26,323 nt of DNA from DATCVA01 sp036567205 (GCA_036567205.1 DATCVA010000031.1:1-26323), one strand, 5' to 3'. Counted from the first letter of the stretch, positions 1 to 8,785 are shown. Numbers and translations: made by a program. Notes: generated by a model from the letters alone, not told the origin.

Positions 1-824
1 GTCTGGCCACTGAATTGGGCTTAATTGACATCGAGCCCTGCGAGATCGCCGTTATCCCTCGCGGCGTACGCTTTCGTGTCGAACTTATCGATATTGCGGC
101 GCGCGGCTACCTACTTGAAAATTTTGGGGCTCCCATGCGCCCTCCCGAACTGGGCCCTATCGGATCCAACGGCATGGCTAATGTCCGAGACTTCAAGACA
201 CCGGTTGCCTGGTATGAAGACATCGAAGGCGATTTCCAGTTGATTGCAAAATTTACCGGAGGCTTCTGGCGCAGCAAAATCGACCGCTCGCCCCTTGATG
301 TCGTCGCATGGCACGGCACTCATGCACCCTACAAATACGACTTGCGTCATTTCAACACCATAGGTTCGATCAGCTTCGACCATCCTGACCCCTGCCTGTT
401 TACGGTACTGACCTCGCCATCTGATACCCCGGGAGCAGCCAACCTAGATTTCGCGATTTTTCCGCCACGCATCCTGACCATGGAGAACACCTTCCGTCCG
501 CCCTGGTTCCACCGAAATATCGCCAGCGAATTCATGGGTCTTATTCAAGGCATCTACGATGCCAAAGCCGAAGGCTTTCTACCCGGAGGGGCCAGCCTGC
601 ACAACTGCATGAGTCCCCATGGCCCCGATGCCGAAACCTTCGAAAAAGCCTCGGTTGCAGACACTACCGCACCGCACTATATTCGCGATACCATGGCATT
701 CATGTTTGAAACCCGGCGGGTTATACGCCCCACCAACACAGCCCTTGCCTCGCCCACCCGGCAACAAAACTATCATGAATGCTGGCAGGGAATAAAAAAA
801 CATTTCAACCCAGCTCACGCGTAA
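1..824 (+). CDS. hmgA: Homogentisate 1,2-dioxygenase, C-terminal part (5' end outside window)
   Basis: This enzyme opens the ring of homogentisate with O2 to give maleylacetoacetate in tyrosine/phenylalanine breakdown; it is a cytoplasmic non-haem iron enzyme. The open frame runs in from the window edge (first complete codon at position 3), so the roughly 273 visible residues are the C-terminal part of a family that is usually about 430-440 aa. The iron-site segments are visible: PWFHRNIASEFMG supplies a His and a Glu ligand, and LHNCMSPHGPD supplies the other His. A TTG at 15 is only an internal codon, not the start. The stop is 18 bp before fahA, the next pathway enzyme but one, so the two are almost certainly one operon. 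The maleylacetoacetate isomerase step is not encoded in the window. Confidence 0.95.
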   Translation, partial: LATELGLIDIEPCEIAVIPRGVRFRVELIDIAARGYLLENFGAPMRPPELGPIGSNGMANVRDFKTPVAWYEDIEGDFQLIAKFTGGFWRSKIDRSPLDVVAWHGTHAPYKYDLRHFNTIGSISFDHPDPCLFTVLTSPSDTPGAANLDFAIFPPRILTMENTFRPPWFHRNIASEFMGLIQGIYDAKAEGFLPGGASLHNCMSPHGPDAETFEKASVADTTAPHYIRDTMAFMFETRRVIRPTNTALASPTRQQNYHECWQGIKKHFNPAHA

Positions 825-842
825 AGCCATCAGGATTTATAT

Positions 843-2171
843 ATGTCATCTATGCCTTACTTAAATGAAACACACGATCCCGCGCTTCAAAGCTGGGTTG
901 CTACGGCCAATATTGCCGACAACGGTTTTCCCATACAAAACCTGCCGTTCGCGATTTTTCGCGAATCGGGCACCAACAATGCATTTCGCCCCGGTGTCGC
1001 CATAGGCAAGCAAATACTCGACCTCGCTGCCTTAGCGAAAATCCAGCCATTTTCGGGTCTTGCGGCCGAAGCGCTGGCTAGCTGCAACACCGCCAGCCTT
1101 AATCCTTTAATGGACTTAAGCCAGGCACACTGGTCAGCACTGCGCCTTGAACTTTCACGCGCCCTGCGCCAGGGCGCACGGCTGCAAAAAACACTGGAAC
1201 CACTGCTGGTTGAACAGGACAAGGCGCAGTTCAATCTTCCTGCCCACATCGGCGACTACACTGATTTTTATATATCGCTGCATCATGCAACAGCGGTCGG
1301 CAAACAGTTCCGGCCCGACAACCCTTTGCTGCCCAATTACAAGTGGGTACCTATCGGTTATCACGGACGCGCCTCCAGCATTGGAATTTCAGGGCAAAGC
1401 TTCCCCCGGCCTGTAGGCCAAACCCGCCCCCCCTCCGACGCAGCCGCCCCAAATTTCGGCCCCTGCCAGCGCCTGGACTACGAACTTGAGCTGGGCATTT
1501 TTGTGGGTCACGGTAACGCACAGGGCGATCGCATTACCATCGACCAGGCCGAATCCCATGTATTTGGCGTGTGCATTCTTAATGACTGGTCTGCGCGCGA
1601 TCTGCAGGCCTGGGAATACCAGCCCCTGGGTCCGTTTCTGGCCAAGAATTTTGCCAGCACCATTTCGCCCTGGGTGGTCACACTCGAGGCAATGGCGCCA
1701 TTTCGCACCGAGATCAGGCGCGACGCCGCCGACCCGCAGCCCTTGCCCTACTTGTCATCTGAGCAAAATAAAAAGGCCGGTGCATTCGATGTAAACCTGG
1801 AAGTATTGCTAACCACGCAGCAATCACGTGCCAGCAACGCCGAACCCGCGCTTCTGTCCCGCAGCAACTTCAAAGAGGCCTACTGGAGCATTGCGCAGCT
1901 TATAACCCATCACACCGTCAACGGCTGTAATCTTCAGGCCGGCGACTTCCTGGGTACCGGTACGCTTTCAGGCCCAAATATTGGCCAGGAAGGCTCGCTG
2001 CTGGAACTGAATCATGGCGGCAAGACACCGATCGACCTGCCTTGGGGCGAGCAGCGCACCTTTCTTCAAGACCACGACGAAGTCATCATCCGCGCCCAAT
2101 GTCAAAAACCTGGCTACCCAACCATAAGCTTCGGACAATGCTCTGGCACCGTCCTGCCCGCAAAGCTGTAA
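843..2171 (+). CDS. fahA: Fumarylacetoacetase
   Basis: The enzyme hydrolyses fumarylacetoacetate to fumarate and acetoacetate, the last step of homogentisate catabolism. The 442 aa length is normal for full-length bacterial FahA. Visible hallmarks are DYTDFYISLHHA (metal Asp and the catalytic His region), LDYELELG (two metal-binding Glu) and LNDWSARDLQAWEYQ (metal Asp), followed by the FAH-fold segment with FLGTGTLSGP. The ATG at 843 has an AGGA ribosome-binding site about 7 nt upstream and sits 18 bp after the hmgA stop, so co-transcription is expected. Downstream is the inverted-repeat element at 2199-2314 and then a convergent oxidoreductase gene. Confidence 0.97.
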   Translation: MSSMPYLNETHDPALQSWVATANIADNGFPIQNLPFAIFRESGTNNAFRPGVAIGKQILDLAALAKIQPFSGLAAEALASCNTASLNPLMDLSQAHWSALRLELSRALRQGARLQKTLEPLLVEQDKAQFNLPAHIGDYTDFYISLHHATAVGKQFRPDNPLLPNYKWVPIGYHGRASSIGISGQSFPRPVGQTRPPSDAAAPNFGPCQRLDYELELGIFVGHGNAQGDRITIDQAESHVFGVCILNDWSARDLQAWEYQPLGPFLAKNFASTISPWVVTLEAMAPFRTEIRRDAADPQPLPYLSSEQNKKAGAFDVNLEVLLTTQQSRASNAEPALLSRSNFKEAYWSIAQLITHHTVNGCNLQAGDFLGTGTLSGPNIGQEGSLLELNHGGKTPIDLPWGEQRTFLQDHDEVIIRAQCQKPGYPTISFGQCSGTVLPAKL

Positions 2172-2198
2172 CGGACCTTTGCACTCGCCAAATCATTT

Positions 2199-2314
2199 AT
2201 TCCATTTCGAAATCAATTGCGAGCACGAAGGCGAAGCGCAGGCAATACATGTACGACAAGCTAATGGGTACGGCAAGCGAAGCCGACACGGCTTGCAGTT
2301 GATTTAAATGGAAT
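2199..2314. repeat. 116-bp element with 24-bp imperfect terminal inverted repeats
   Basis: The left arm (2199-2224) and right arm (2291-2314) begin ATTCCATTT and are reverse complements over 24 positions. They differ by two transitions and a 2-nt CG bulge in the left arm. In a plus-strand RNA both differences would be G-U wobble pairs, so a fully paired 24-bp stem could form around a 66-nt apical part. No T run follows on either strand, so it does not look like a classical intrinsic terminator. No clear target-site duplication was seen. It fills the gap between the convergent fahA and FAD-oxidase genes, and its right arm ends on the last base of the latter's stop codon. It may be a MITE/REP-like element or a bidirectional transcript-end structure. 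Confidence 0.6.
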
Positions 2315-3723
2315 TACAAGACCTTCCCGGGATTCATTAACTCCCGGGGATCCAGCGCCTGCTTAATACGTCTCATCAACGTCATTTCGACCGGATCTTT
2401 GTACTGAGGCAGAACATCGCGTTTAAGCTGTCCCACCCCATGTTCAGCACTGATCGACCCGCCAAATCGATAGACGCTGTCATGCACCAACTGATAAATA
2501 TCGTCCTGGCACTGCAGTAACTGCTCTTCGCTGTAAGCACTGCCCCTGGCCACGTTGTAATGCAGATTTCCATCGCCCAGGTGGCCAAAAATAATGTGCT
2601 CGATACCCGGAAAATGCGCCTGCAAGGCCGCATTAGTCAGCTCGACGAACTCAGCCATTTTTGACACAGGAACAGACACATCGTGCTTAATGCTTTTTCC
2701 AAAGGCCTTCTCGGCCAGCGGTATGCTTTCCCTTAAATGCCACAAAGCTTTACTTTGCGAAATGTTTTCGGCAATAACCGCGTCCACCACCAGACCGGCC
2801 TCAAGCGCCGTGCCTACGATTGTTTCAAAACGCTCGCGGGCGTGCTCGGCGCTTTCGCTGTCGGAAAGCTCCAGCAAGGCATACCATGGCAATTGCGCTG
2901 AATCGCCTTCGAATGGAATCCTTTGCTGCGGATAGCACTTGGTAACGCCATGCAGACAATTGCCAGCGATAAGCTCGAACCCGGTTAACGCGGGCCCAAA
3001 CCCTTTACGAGCCACAGACAACAACGCAACGGCATCAACCACCGAGTTCAGGCCAAGCAAGGCCGTGCACTGTGCCACGGGTAAAGGATAGAGCTTAAGC
3101 GTAGCCGCCGTAATAATGCCTAATGTACCCTCGCTGCCAATGTAAATATCGCGCAGATCGTAGCCTGTATTATCTTTGCGCAGACCGCGCAAGCCATGCC
3201 AGATTTCACCCTCGGCCGTCACAACCTCGATGCCCAGCACCAATTCACGCGTATTGCCATAACGCAAGACTTGAGTACCGCCCGCATTCGTGGCCAGATT
3301 ACCGCCTATGGTACAGCTGCCCTCGGCCGCCAGACTCAAAGGAAAGAGCCGGTCTGCCTCACGCGCCGCATGCTGCACAGATTGTAAAATACAACCCGCC
3401 TCGGCCACCAGGGTGTCGTTATCGGTATCGATGCTTCGAATCTGATTTAACCGTGCCAAAGACACCACTATGGCCGATCCGCTAAGGTCGGGCGTAGCCC
3501 CACCGCACAAACCGGTATTGCCGCCCTGAGGAACCATGGGCACGTTGTTTGCTGCACACCACTTTACAACCTGCGCGACTTGTTCGGTTGAGCCGGGCTT
3601 GACCACGGCCATGGCATTACCAGAATAACGGCCGCGCCAGTCGACCAGATAGGACTCGGCGTCGGCCCCTGTCAATACATAAGGTTGACCCAAAATTTGA
3701 ACTAGCTCATGCAATCGATTCAT
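2314..3723 (-). CDS. FAD-binding 2-hydroxyacid dehydrogenase (GlcD / D-lactate dehydrogenase family)
   Basis: A 469-aa flavoprotein with the two-part architecture of the family. The N-terminal FAD-binding PCMH domain carries the conserved PQGGNTGLCGGATPD and GGNLATNAGG stretches. The FAD-linked oxidase C-terminal domain carries FGHLGDGNLHYNV and SAEHGVGQLKR and ends LDPRELMNPGKVL. Such enzymes oxidise D-lactate, glycolate or D-2-hydroxyglutarate and pass electrons to a quinone, cytochrome or ETF; the sequence alone does not fix the substrate. The ATG at 3723 has a GAAGG ribosome-binding site. It stands alone, convergent to fahA and divergent from the phosphomannomutase gene, so a shared pathway with either is not implied. 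Confidence 0.9.
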   Translation of the reverse strand: MNRLHELVQILGQPYVLTGADAESYLVDWRGRYSGNAMAVVKPGSTEQVAQVVKWCAANNVPMVPQGGNTGLCGGATPDLSGSAIVVSLARLNQIRSIDTDNDTLVAEAGCILQSVQHAAREADRLFPLSLAAEGSCTIGGNLATNAGGTQVLRYGNTRELVLGIEVVTAEGEIWHGLRGLRKDNTGYDLRDIYIGSEGTLGIITAATLKLYPLPVAQCTALLGLNSVVDAVALLSVARKGFGPALTGFELIAGNCLHGVTKCYPQQRIPFEGDSAQLPWYALLELSDSESAEHARERFETIVGTALEAGLVVDAVIAENISQSKALWHLRESIPLAEKAFGKSIKHDVSVPVSKMAEFVELTNAALQAHFPGIEHIIFGHLGDGNLHYNVARGSAYSEEQLLQCQDDIYQLVHDSVYRFGGSISAEHGVGQLKRDVLPQYKDPVEMTLMRRIKQALDPRELMNPGKVL

Positions 3724-3836
3724 TGTTTACCTTCGCGCCCGTATTGGCAGGCTTGCAGCAATACATTAGATGATTATGACATTTTAGCCGCGCTTTATGC
3801 GGAAGCGCCGGCCCGGCGCCAAAACCCATATAGCCG

Positions 3837-3856
3837 GGCACTACGTAAGTAGTGCC
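3837..3856. promoter_or_regulatory. 8-bp dyad in the divergent intergenic region, overlapping the expected -35 of the phosphomannomutase promoter
   Basis: GGCACTAC and GTAGTGCC form a perfect inverted repeat around GTAA. It ends 10 bp before an exact TATAAT at 3867-3872. The hexamer 17 bp upstream of that box lies inside the dyad and resembles TTGACA poorly, so the dyad is a plausible activator or repressor site. It is not followed by a T run on either strand. A second, GC-rich palindrome (GCGCCGG/CCGGCGC) lies at 3805-3819. Confidence 0.45.
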
Positions 3857-3866
3857 TCCCTTGCCA

Positions 3867-3872
3867 TATAAT
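3867..3872 (+). promoter_or_regulatory. -10 box (TATAAT) of the phosphomannomutase promoter
   Basis: This is a perfect consensus -10 element. A transcript starting about 7 nt downstream would carry a leader of roughly 40 nt before the GTG start at 3918. Because the box lies downstream of the earliest possible in-frame ATG at 3852, it supports the 3918 start. The -35 element is weak. Confidence 0.5.
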
Positions 3873-3917
3873 TCACGGCCATGCTTTCATTTCTATGCCT
3901 ACTTCCAAGGAAACATT

Positions 3918-5309
3918 GTGACGACGAATCATTCGCTCCCTGAAGCGGTCTTTAAAGCTTATGACATTCGCGGCACTGTGCCCGACCAGCTTAATCCCGA
4001 TTTCGCCCGCCGGCTGGGCAATGCTCTGGCGCAACGTGCCCGAACCGAAGGAATCTCAACCCTGGTGGTCGGTTATGACGGCCGCCTCAGCAGTCCCGAG
4101 CTATCCCAGGCCTTGCAAGAGGGCATTATGGCTGCAGGCGTCAATACCATCGACCTTGGAATGGTGCCCACACCCCTGGTGTACTTCGCGGCTTATACTC
4201 AAGAAACAGGTTCGGGCGTTGCCATTACCGGCAGTCACAACCCGCCCAATTACAATGGTTTCAAAATGATGATGGGCGGTAAAACCTTGCATGGGGCCGA
4301 CATTCTGGGGTTAAAAAACACCATGAACGACCCCGCGCCGCTAAATGGCGTTTCCCGCGGTACACGGCAAACGCTTAGTCTGATCGACACCTATATCAAG
4401 CGTGTCACTTCCGACGTCAAATTGGCCAAACCCCTGAAAATTGCCATCGATTGCGGCAATGGCGTAGGCGGCGCTGTCGCGCCGCAACTATTTAAAGCCC
4501 TGGGCTGCGAAGTAACCGAGCTCTTCTGCGAAGTCGATGGCAACTTTCCCAACCACCACCCCGACCCCGCCGATCCGGACAATCTCAAAGATCTCATTCA
4601 ACACGTTAAAAATAGCGACTGCGAATTAGGCTTGGCCTTCGACGGCGACGCCGACCGCCTGGGCGTAGTAACCAAGTCCGGCGAAATCATCTGGCCCGAT
4701 CGCCAGCTAATTCTTTACGCGCAAGACGTATTGCAACGCGTGCCCGGCGCCACCATCATTTTTGACGTCAAGTGCAGCCGCTACGTTGCCGAGTCCATCA
4801 AGCAAGCCGGCGGTCAGCCGCTTATGTGGCAAACAGGCCACTCCATGATCAAGGCCAAGCTGGCCGAAACAGGCGCACCGCTGGCAGGCGAAATGAGCGG
4901 TCATACCTTCTTTAAAGAACGCTGGTTCGGCTTCGACGATGGCCTGTATACCGGCGCACGCCTGCTTGAAATACTGTCGCGCTGCGACGATCCATCGGCC
5001 GTGCTGGAAGCTCTTCCCCAGGGTATTTCAACACCGGAACTCAAGCTTGAAATGCAGGAAGGCGAGCCGCACGCCCTGATCAAACGCCTGCAAGATGAAG
5101 GTAAATTCCCACTTTCGGAAAGCATCAACACCATAGACGGGGTGCGTGCCGAATACAGCGACGGCTTTGGGCTGGCGCGCGCATCCAACACGACCCCTGT
5201 TGTCGTGCTGCGCTTCGAAGGCGACAGCACTGAAGCGCTCGAACGTATTCAAGGCGAGTTCCGTGCGGCCTTGCTGGCGCTCAAACCGGGCGCGACCCTA
5301 CCGTTTTAG
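3918..5309 (+). CDS. algC: Phosphomannomutase/phosphoglucomutase (AlgC type)
   Basis: The enzyme interconverts the 6- and 1-phosphates of mannose and glucose, feeding GDP-mannose and UDP-glucose synthesis for surface sugars. All four alpha-D-phosphohexomutase signatures are present: VFKAYDIRG at the N terminus, the phosphoserine loop ITGSHNPPNYNG, the metal loop FDGDADRLG, and the sugar loop GEMSGHTFF. RASNTTPVVVLRFE near the C terminus is the phosphate-binding loop. I chose the GTG at 3918 (463 aa, the AlgC length) because AAGGA lies just upstream and the protein then begins close to the conserved YDIRG. An ATG at 3852 would add 22 unlikely residues and precedes the probable promoter. The last 12 bp overlap the convergent glycosyltransferase gene. 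Confidence 0.94.
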   Translation: MTTNHSLPEAVFKAYDIRGTVPDQLNPDFARRLGNALAQRARTEGISTLVVGYDGRLSSPELSQALQEGIMAAGVNTIDLGMVPTPLVYFAAYTQETGSGVAITGSHNPPNYNGFKMMMGGKTLHGADILGLKNTMNDPAPLNGVSRGTRQTLSLIDTYIKRVTSDVKLAKPLKIAIDCGNGVGGAVAPQLFKALGCEVTELFCEVDGNFPNHHPDPADPDNLKDLIQHVKNSDCELGLAFDGDADRLGVVTKSGEIIWPDRQLILYAQDVLQRVPGATIIFDVKCSRYVAESIKQAGGQPLMWQTGHSMIKAKLAETGAPLAGEMSGHTFFKERWFGFDDGLYTGARLLEILSRCDDPSAVLEALPQGISTPELKLEMQEGEPHALIKRLQDEGKFPLSESINTIDGVRAEYSDGFGLARASNTTPVVVLRFEGDSTEALERIQGEFRAALLALKPGATLPF

Positions 5310-7655
5310 GTTTTCAACGGCAGCTTCGTAAAGATCCAGATGGACTTTGACAACATGCCGGACATCGAACTCGCGTTCTGCCAGTTCACGTCCGGCAACG
5401 CCGAACTTGCGACGCAAGTCCCCGTCGTCGGCCAGGCTCTGAACCGCGCGCGAAAGCGCATTGGCGTCTCGGGCGGGCACCAGCAGGCCAGTAACACCCG
5501 GTTCAATCGCATCGCGGCAGCCCGGAACATCGGTTGTGACGACAGCACGCGCACAGGCCGCGGCCTCGAGCAACGATTTAGGCAAGCCTTCGCGATATGA
5601 CGGCAAAACAGCAATATGCGACTGCCTGTACAGCGCTGCAATGTCGGTTTTTTCACCCAGGAGTTCAACCACACCCTCGTGTTTCCAGACCGCTAATTCA
5701 GCGTCGCTGATACTGGCCGGATTACCTTTATCAGGGCTGCCCACCAGCCTCCAGTGCAATCCGCTGGGGTGCCCCGTCGCCGCCTTGGCCGCTGCCACGA
5801 ACTCTCTTACCCCTTTGTCGACCAGCAGCCGTGAAACCATGATGGCAACCGGCGCTCCCAACGGTTCGGGAGATGACTGAAATTTTTCCAGATCCACGCC
5901 CGAACCGCGTATAAGCACCACCTGTTCGGGACGCACGACCTTCGCCTTGCCAAGTACATCGCGATCATTGACGTTCTGGAAAATAACACGGCTATTGCGG
6001 TGCCCCAATGCCAATCGATAAAGAACTGTAGCCGCCAGACGCAGGTAGTCAAATCCTTGGCGCTGGCCGGTAAAAATAAAACCCAGCCCAGAAACCGCGG
6101 CAATAAACGCCGGCACACCTGCCAGCCTGGCCGCTATCCCGCCATACAAGACAGGCTTTATCGTTACTGCATGCACGATACTGGGCCGAAGACGCCGGAA
6201 GAGACGCCACAGCGCATAGATACTTTGCACTTCCTGAATCGGATTTTTACCGCTGCGAGTCAGGGGTATAACGTGATGATGCAACCCATGATCGATTATC
6301 CTGGGGACCGCGGCGCCATCCATCGTGGCAACATGCACTTCATACCCTGCCTCTAAAGCTCCGAAGGCCAGGGGCAAGCGATGCGAAAGAAAAAACGCCG
6401 GGTTATTCACAACAAACAACAAACGCCGGGCAGCGTCCCGCGGGCCGGCCGCAACGCCGTGCTTGCCGATAGCCGAGCCACGTGCCGGCATATCAAGCGC
6501 CACGCGCCGCCATACCGCCTCGTACGCCGCAGTCATCGTTGCCAGGCTAAACAATTGCCCTACACGCTCGCGTCCCCGTCGACAACGTTCAACCAGCTCG
6601 GGCGTTCCCAGGGCAGTAAGCGCATCGTCGATCGCCCGTGATAGCGCCACGGCATCCTGCGGCTTGGCAATCCACCCTTCAGCATCCACAATTTTTGCGG
6701 CATCGCCCACGTCGGTTACCACGCAAGGCACGCCCACAGCCATAGCCTCGGCCACCACATTGGGAAATCCCTCGGCGCAGCTGGACAAAACATGCACGTC
6801 CAGCGCATTCATGATATCGGGGACATCGTCACGCATCCCCAGCAGCATAACCTTGTTACGCAATTGAAGATGATCGATTAACGACATCAACTCGGCATTG
6901 GCCTGCTCCATGTCGGTGCCCACAAGCACGCAACGCATCTCGGGAAACGACTTTAAACTAAGCGCCATCGCATTCAGCAAATTGGCATGATCCTTAAGCG
7001 GATTCCAGCGTCCGACAGTACCGATCAACGGCACCCCTTCCGGCACACCCCACTGCGCCCTCAGGCGGGCTCTTGCCGCTGGGTCCGGCTGCCAGCGCGA
7101 TAAATCGTAGCCATTGGGAATAACCACCATCCGCTTGGCGCAGTAGCCCCACTGCTGATGGCGCTGCGCCGCATTATCGGCGCACGACACAATGACTGCC
7201 GGCACAGTTCCCGAGAGCCGCGCGCACAACCACGATATGGCCTTGGCGCTACGGCTGGCTTTTTCCAGGTTCGCCCCGGAATTTCGAATACCCCAGAACA
7301 CGGCCCTGATGCCGGCCAGGCGGGCTACGACGCCGCCTATCAGGTCGGCATGGTACATCCAGGTTTGCACTACGTCTGGTGCAAGCGTGCGCAACAAACG
7401 GTATAGGCGCGACAAGCCAGCAAGCGACAAACGTCCGGAAGACATATTCAGCGTCAGTACATTCACACCCTCGGAACGCAGACGCCCGCCAAAGACTCCT
7501 TCGTCAGTCATGGAAATAACGGTGTGCCGGGTGTTTTTCCCCGTCGTGGTAACCAAGCGATGCAACACCGTTTCGGCTCCGCCCTGACCTAGCCCGGAAA
7601 TAACATGCACCACATGCAAAGCAGCGCCGGACGTGGTAATTGGAGTCCCAGTCAT
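5298..7655 (-). CDS. Fused double glycosyltransferase, two GT4 domains in one chain
   Basis: One uninterrupted 785-aa frame contains two complete GT4 (GT-B fold) enzymes, each of a size that is normally a separate protein. The first, about residues 13-385, opens HVVHVISGLGQGGAETVLHRL and has its EX7E motif in SCAEGFPNVVAEA (Glu 295 and 303). A linker of about 25 residues follows. The second, about 411-785, opens RRLLFVVNNPAFFLSHRLPL, contains VTIKPVLYGGIAARLAG and SGLGFIF, and has EX7E in YREGLPKSLLEA (Glu 689 and 697). The second half is of the type common in O-antigen loci with WbpO/WbpP genes. Each domain would add one sugar to the undecaprenyl-linked oligosaccharide on the cytoplasmic face. 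The start at 7655 gives a 4-bp ATGA overlap with the upstream gene and has AAGGAAAA just before it. Donors and linkages cannot be read from sequence. Confidence 0.9.
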   Translation of the reverse strand: MTGTPITTSGAALHVVHVISGLGQGGAETVLHRLVTTTGKNTRHTVISMTDEGVFGGRLRSEGVNVLTLNMSSGRLSLAGLSRLYRLLRTLAPDVVQTWMYHADLIGGVVARLAGIRAVFWGIRNSGANLEKASRSAKAISWLCARLSGTVPAVIVSCADNAAQRHQQWGYCAKRMVVIPNGYDLSRWQPDPAARARLRAQWGVPEGVPLIGTVGRWNPLKDHANLLNAMALSLKSFPEMRCVLVGTDMEQANAELMSLIDHLQLRNKVMLLGMRDDVPDIMNALDVHVLSSCAEGFPNVVAEAMAVGVPCVVTDVGDAAKIVDAEGWIAKPQDAVALSRAIDDALTALGTPELVERCRRGRERVGQLFSLATMTAAYEAVWRRVALDMPARGSAIGKHGVAAGPRDAARRLLFVVNNPAFFLSHRLPLAFGALEAGYEVHVATMDGAAVPRIIDHGLHHHVIPLTRSGKNPIQEVQSIYALWRLFRRLRPSIVHAVTIKPVLYGGIAARLAGVPAFIAAVSGLGFIFTGQRQGFDYLRLAATVLYRLALGHRNSRVIFQNVNDRDVLGKAKVVRPEQVVLIRGSGVDLEKFQSSPEPLGAPVAIMVSRLLVDKGVREFVAAAKAATGHPSGLHWRLVGSPDKGNPASISDAELAVWKHEGVVELLGEKTDIAALYRQSHIAVLPSYREGLPKSLLEAAACARAVVTTDVPGCRDAIEPGVTGLLVPARDANALSRAVQSLADDGDLRRKFGVAGRELAEREFDVRHVVKVHLDLYEAAVENLKR

Positions 7656-8785
7656 AGGTTTTCCTTGTCGGAATGGACGCCTGCCTGCCTGATGAGCGTA
7701 TCCCATTTCTCGAGCACCACCGGCAAGGCGTAACGTTGCCGCACCGAAAGCGCTCCCTTCTGCGCCAAAGCATTGCGCAAGGGCGCATCGCCCAAAACCC
7801 GTCGCAGACTGCCGGCCAGAGCGGCCTGGTCGCCCGCCGGAACCAATAGTGCATCGCCGCCGTCGCGCGTCATTTCCCGTGGCCCGCTGGGGCAGTCAAA
7901 GGTTACGCACGGCAGGCCTATGGCCATGGCCTCGAGCAACACATTGGGAAAACCCTCGACAGCGGAGGTCAGGACAAATGCATGCGCTTTAGCCAGTTCC
8001 GCCCAGGGAGCTTCAGTGCGGCCCGGCAGCATAACGCGAGACGCTAACCCTGCGGAAGCAGCCAGGCGATTCAAATCGCCGCGTAGCGGCCCTTCGCCCC
8101 AAATGACCAAATCCCACTCAGGGTAGTCGGCAGCAAGCTCTGAGAAAACTCGTATCAACAATTCGAATTGCTTTGCCGGAACCAGGCGGCCCATTGCCAC
8201 CAAATGATAGCGTCCCCGGGAATCCGGAGCCCGCTCAGCCAGCGATACATCCAGAAGCTCTGGAGGCAGAGGATTAGGTATCACTTCAAGACAGCGAATA
8301 CCCGGCACCATTTTTTTGAACGGTTCAACGCTGGACTGTGCTTGTACAGTTACCACGCTGGCCCTCCGATAAGTCAAACGCCGCAAGAATTTCAGAAGTG
8401 CGCCGCTGCTTGTACTGGCCGCGGGATTGGTTCTTTCACAAACAATCACGGGCACACTCAAACCATACGTCGCTATCAGGGCTACGACATTCACATTGGT
8501 TAAAAATGAAACAATTATGCCGGGCTGCTCGTCGTGCACCAACTTGCGCAGAGCCCGCAGCTTGCCGATACCCGCCAACAAAGGGTTACGCGACTTATGC
8601 AGGTAATCAGCCAGCCACAGCAACTTGACTTTGGGTGACAATGGGTAAAAACATGACCCTTTACCCGTGTAGGTGGGAACCAAGGTCACGGCATCACCAC
8701 GCTCGGCCCAGGCGCTGGCAAGCGTGGCCGCCACCCGCTCAGCTCCGCCCGCATGCATTGAGCTGACCAGGAACAATATTTTCAT
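7652..8785 (-). CDS. GT4 family glycosyltransferase
   Basis: A 377-aa single-domain GT4 enzyme. It starts MKILFLVSSMHAGGAERVAA, the usual N-terminal glycine-rich donor/acceptor loop. It carries IWGEGPLRGDL in the C-terminal Rossmann domain and the EX7E motif in AVEGFPNVLLEAMAIGLP. It is most like the retaining transferases of O-antigen and capsule clusters that add hexosamines, but the sugar is not determinable here. Both ends are coupled: the ATG at 8785 overlaps the amidotransferase stop by 4 bp (ATGA), and its own TGA overlaps the start of the fused transferase by 4 bp. Translation of the three genes is therefore probably linked. Confidence 0.92.
   Translation of the reverse strand: MKILFLVSSMHAGGAERVAATLASAWAERGDAVTLVPTYTGKGSCFYPLSPKVKLLWLADYLHKSRNPLLAGIGKLRALRKLVHDEQPGIIVSFLTNVNVVALIATYGLSVPVIVCERTNPAASTSSGALLKFLRRLTYRRASVVTVQAQSSVEPFKKMVPGIRCLEVIPNPLPPELLDVSLAERAPDSRGRYHLVAMGRLVPAKQFELLIRVFSELAADYPEWDLVIWGEGPLRGDLNRLAASAGLASRVMLPGRTEAPWAELAKAHAFVLTSAVEGFPNVLLEAMAIGLPCVTFDCPSGPREMTRDGGDALLVPAGDQAALAGSLRRVLGDAPLRNALAQKGALSVRQRYALPVVLEKWDTLIRQAGVHSDKENL

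Noticed and set aside
3852..3917. Upstream ATG start for the phosphomannomutase
   Set aside because: It precedes the TATAAT box, lacks a ribosome-binding site and adds residues with no counterpart in the family; the GTG at 3918 has AAGGA and gives the usual length.
6325..6867. 180-codon plus-strand open frame inside the fused glycosyltransferase gene
   Set aside because: It is antisense to a clear GT4 domain, has low-complexity Ser/Thr/Ala/Arg composition and no motif.
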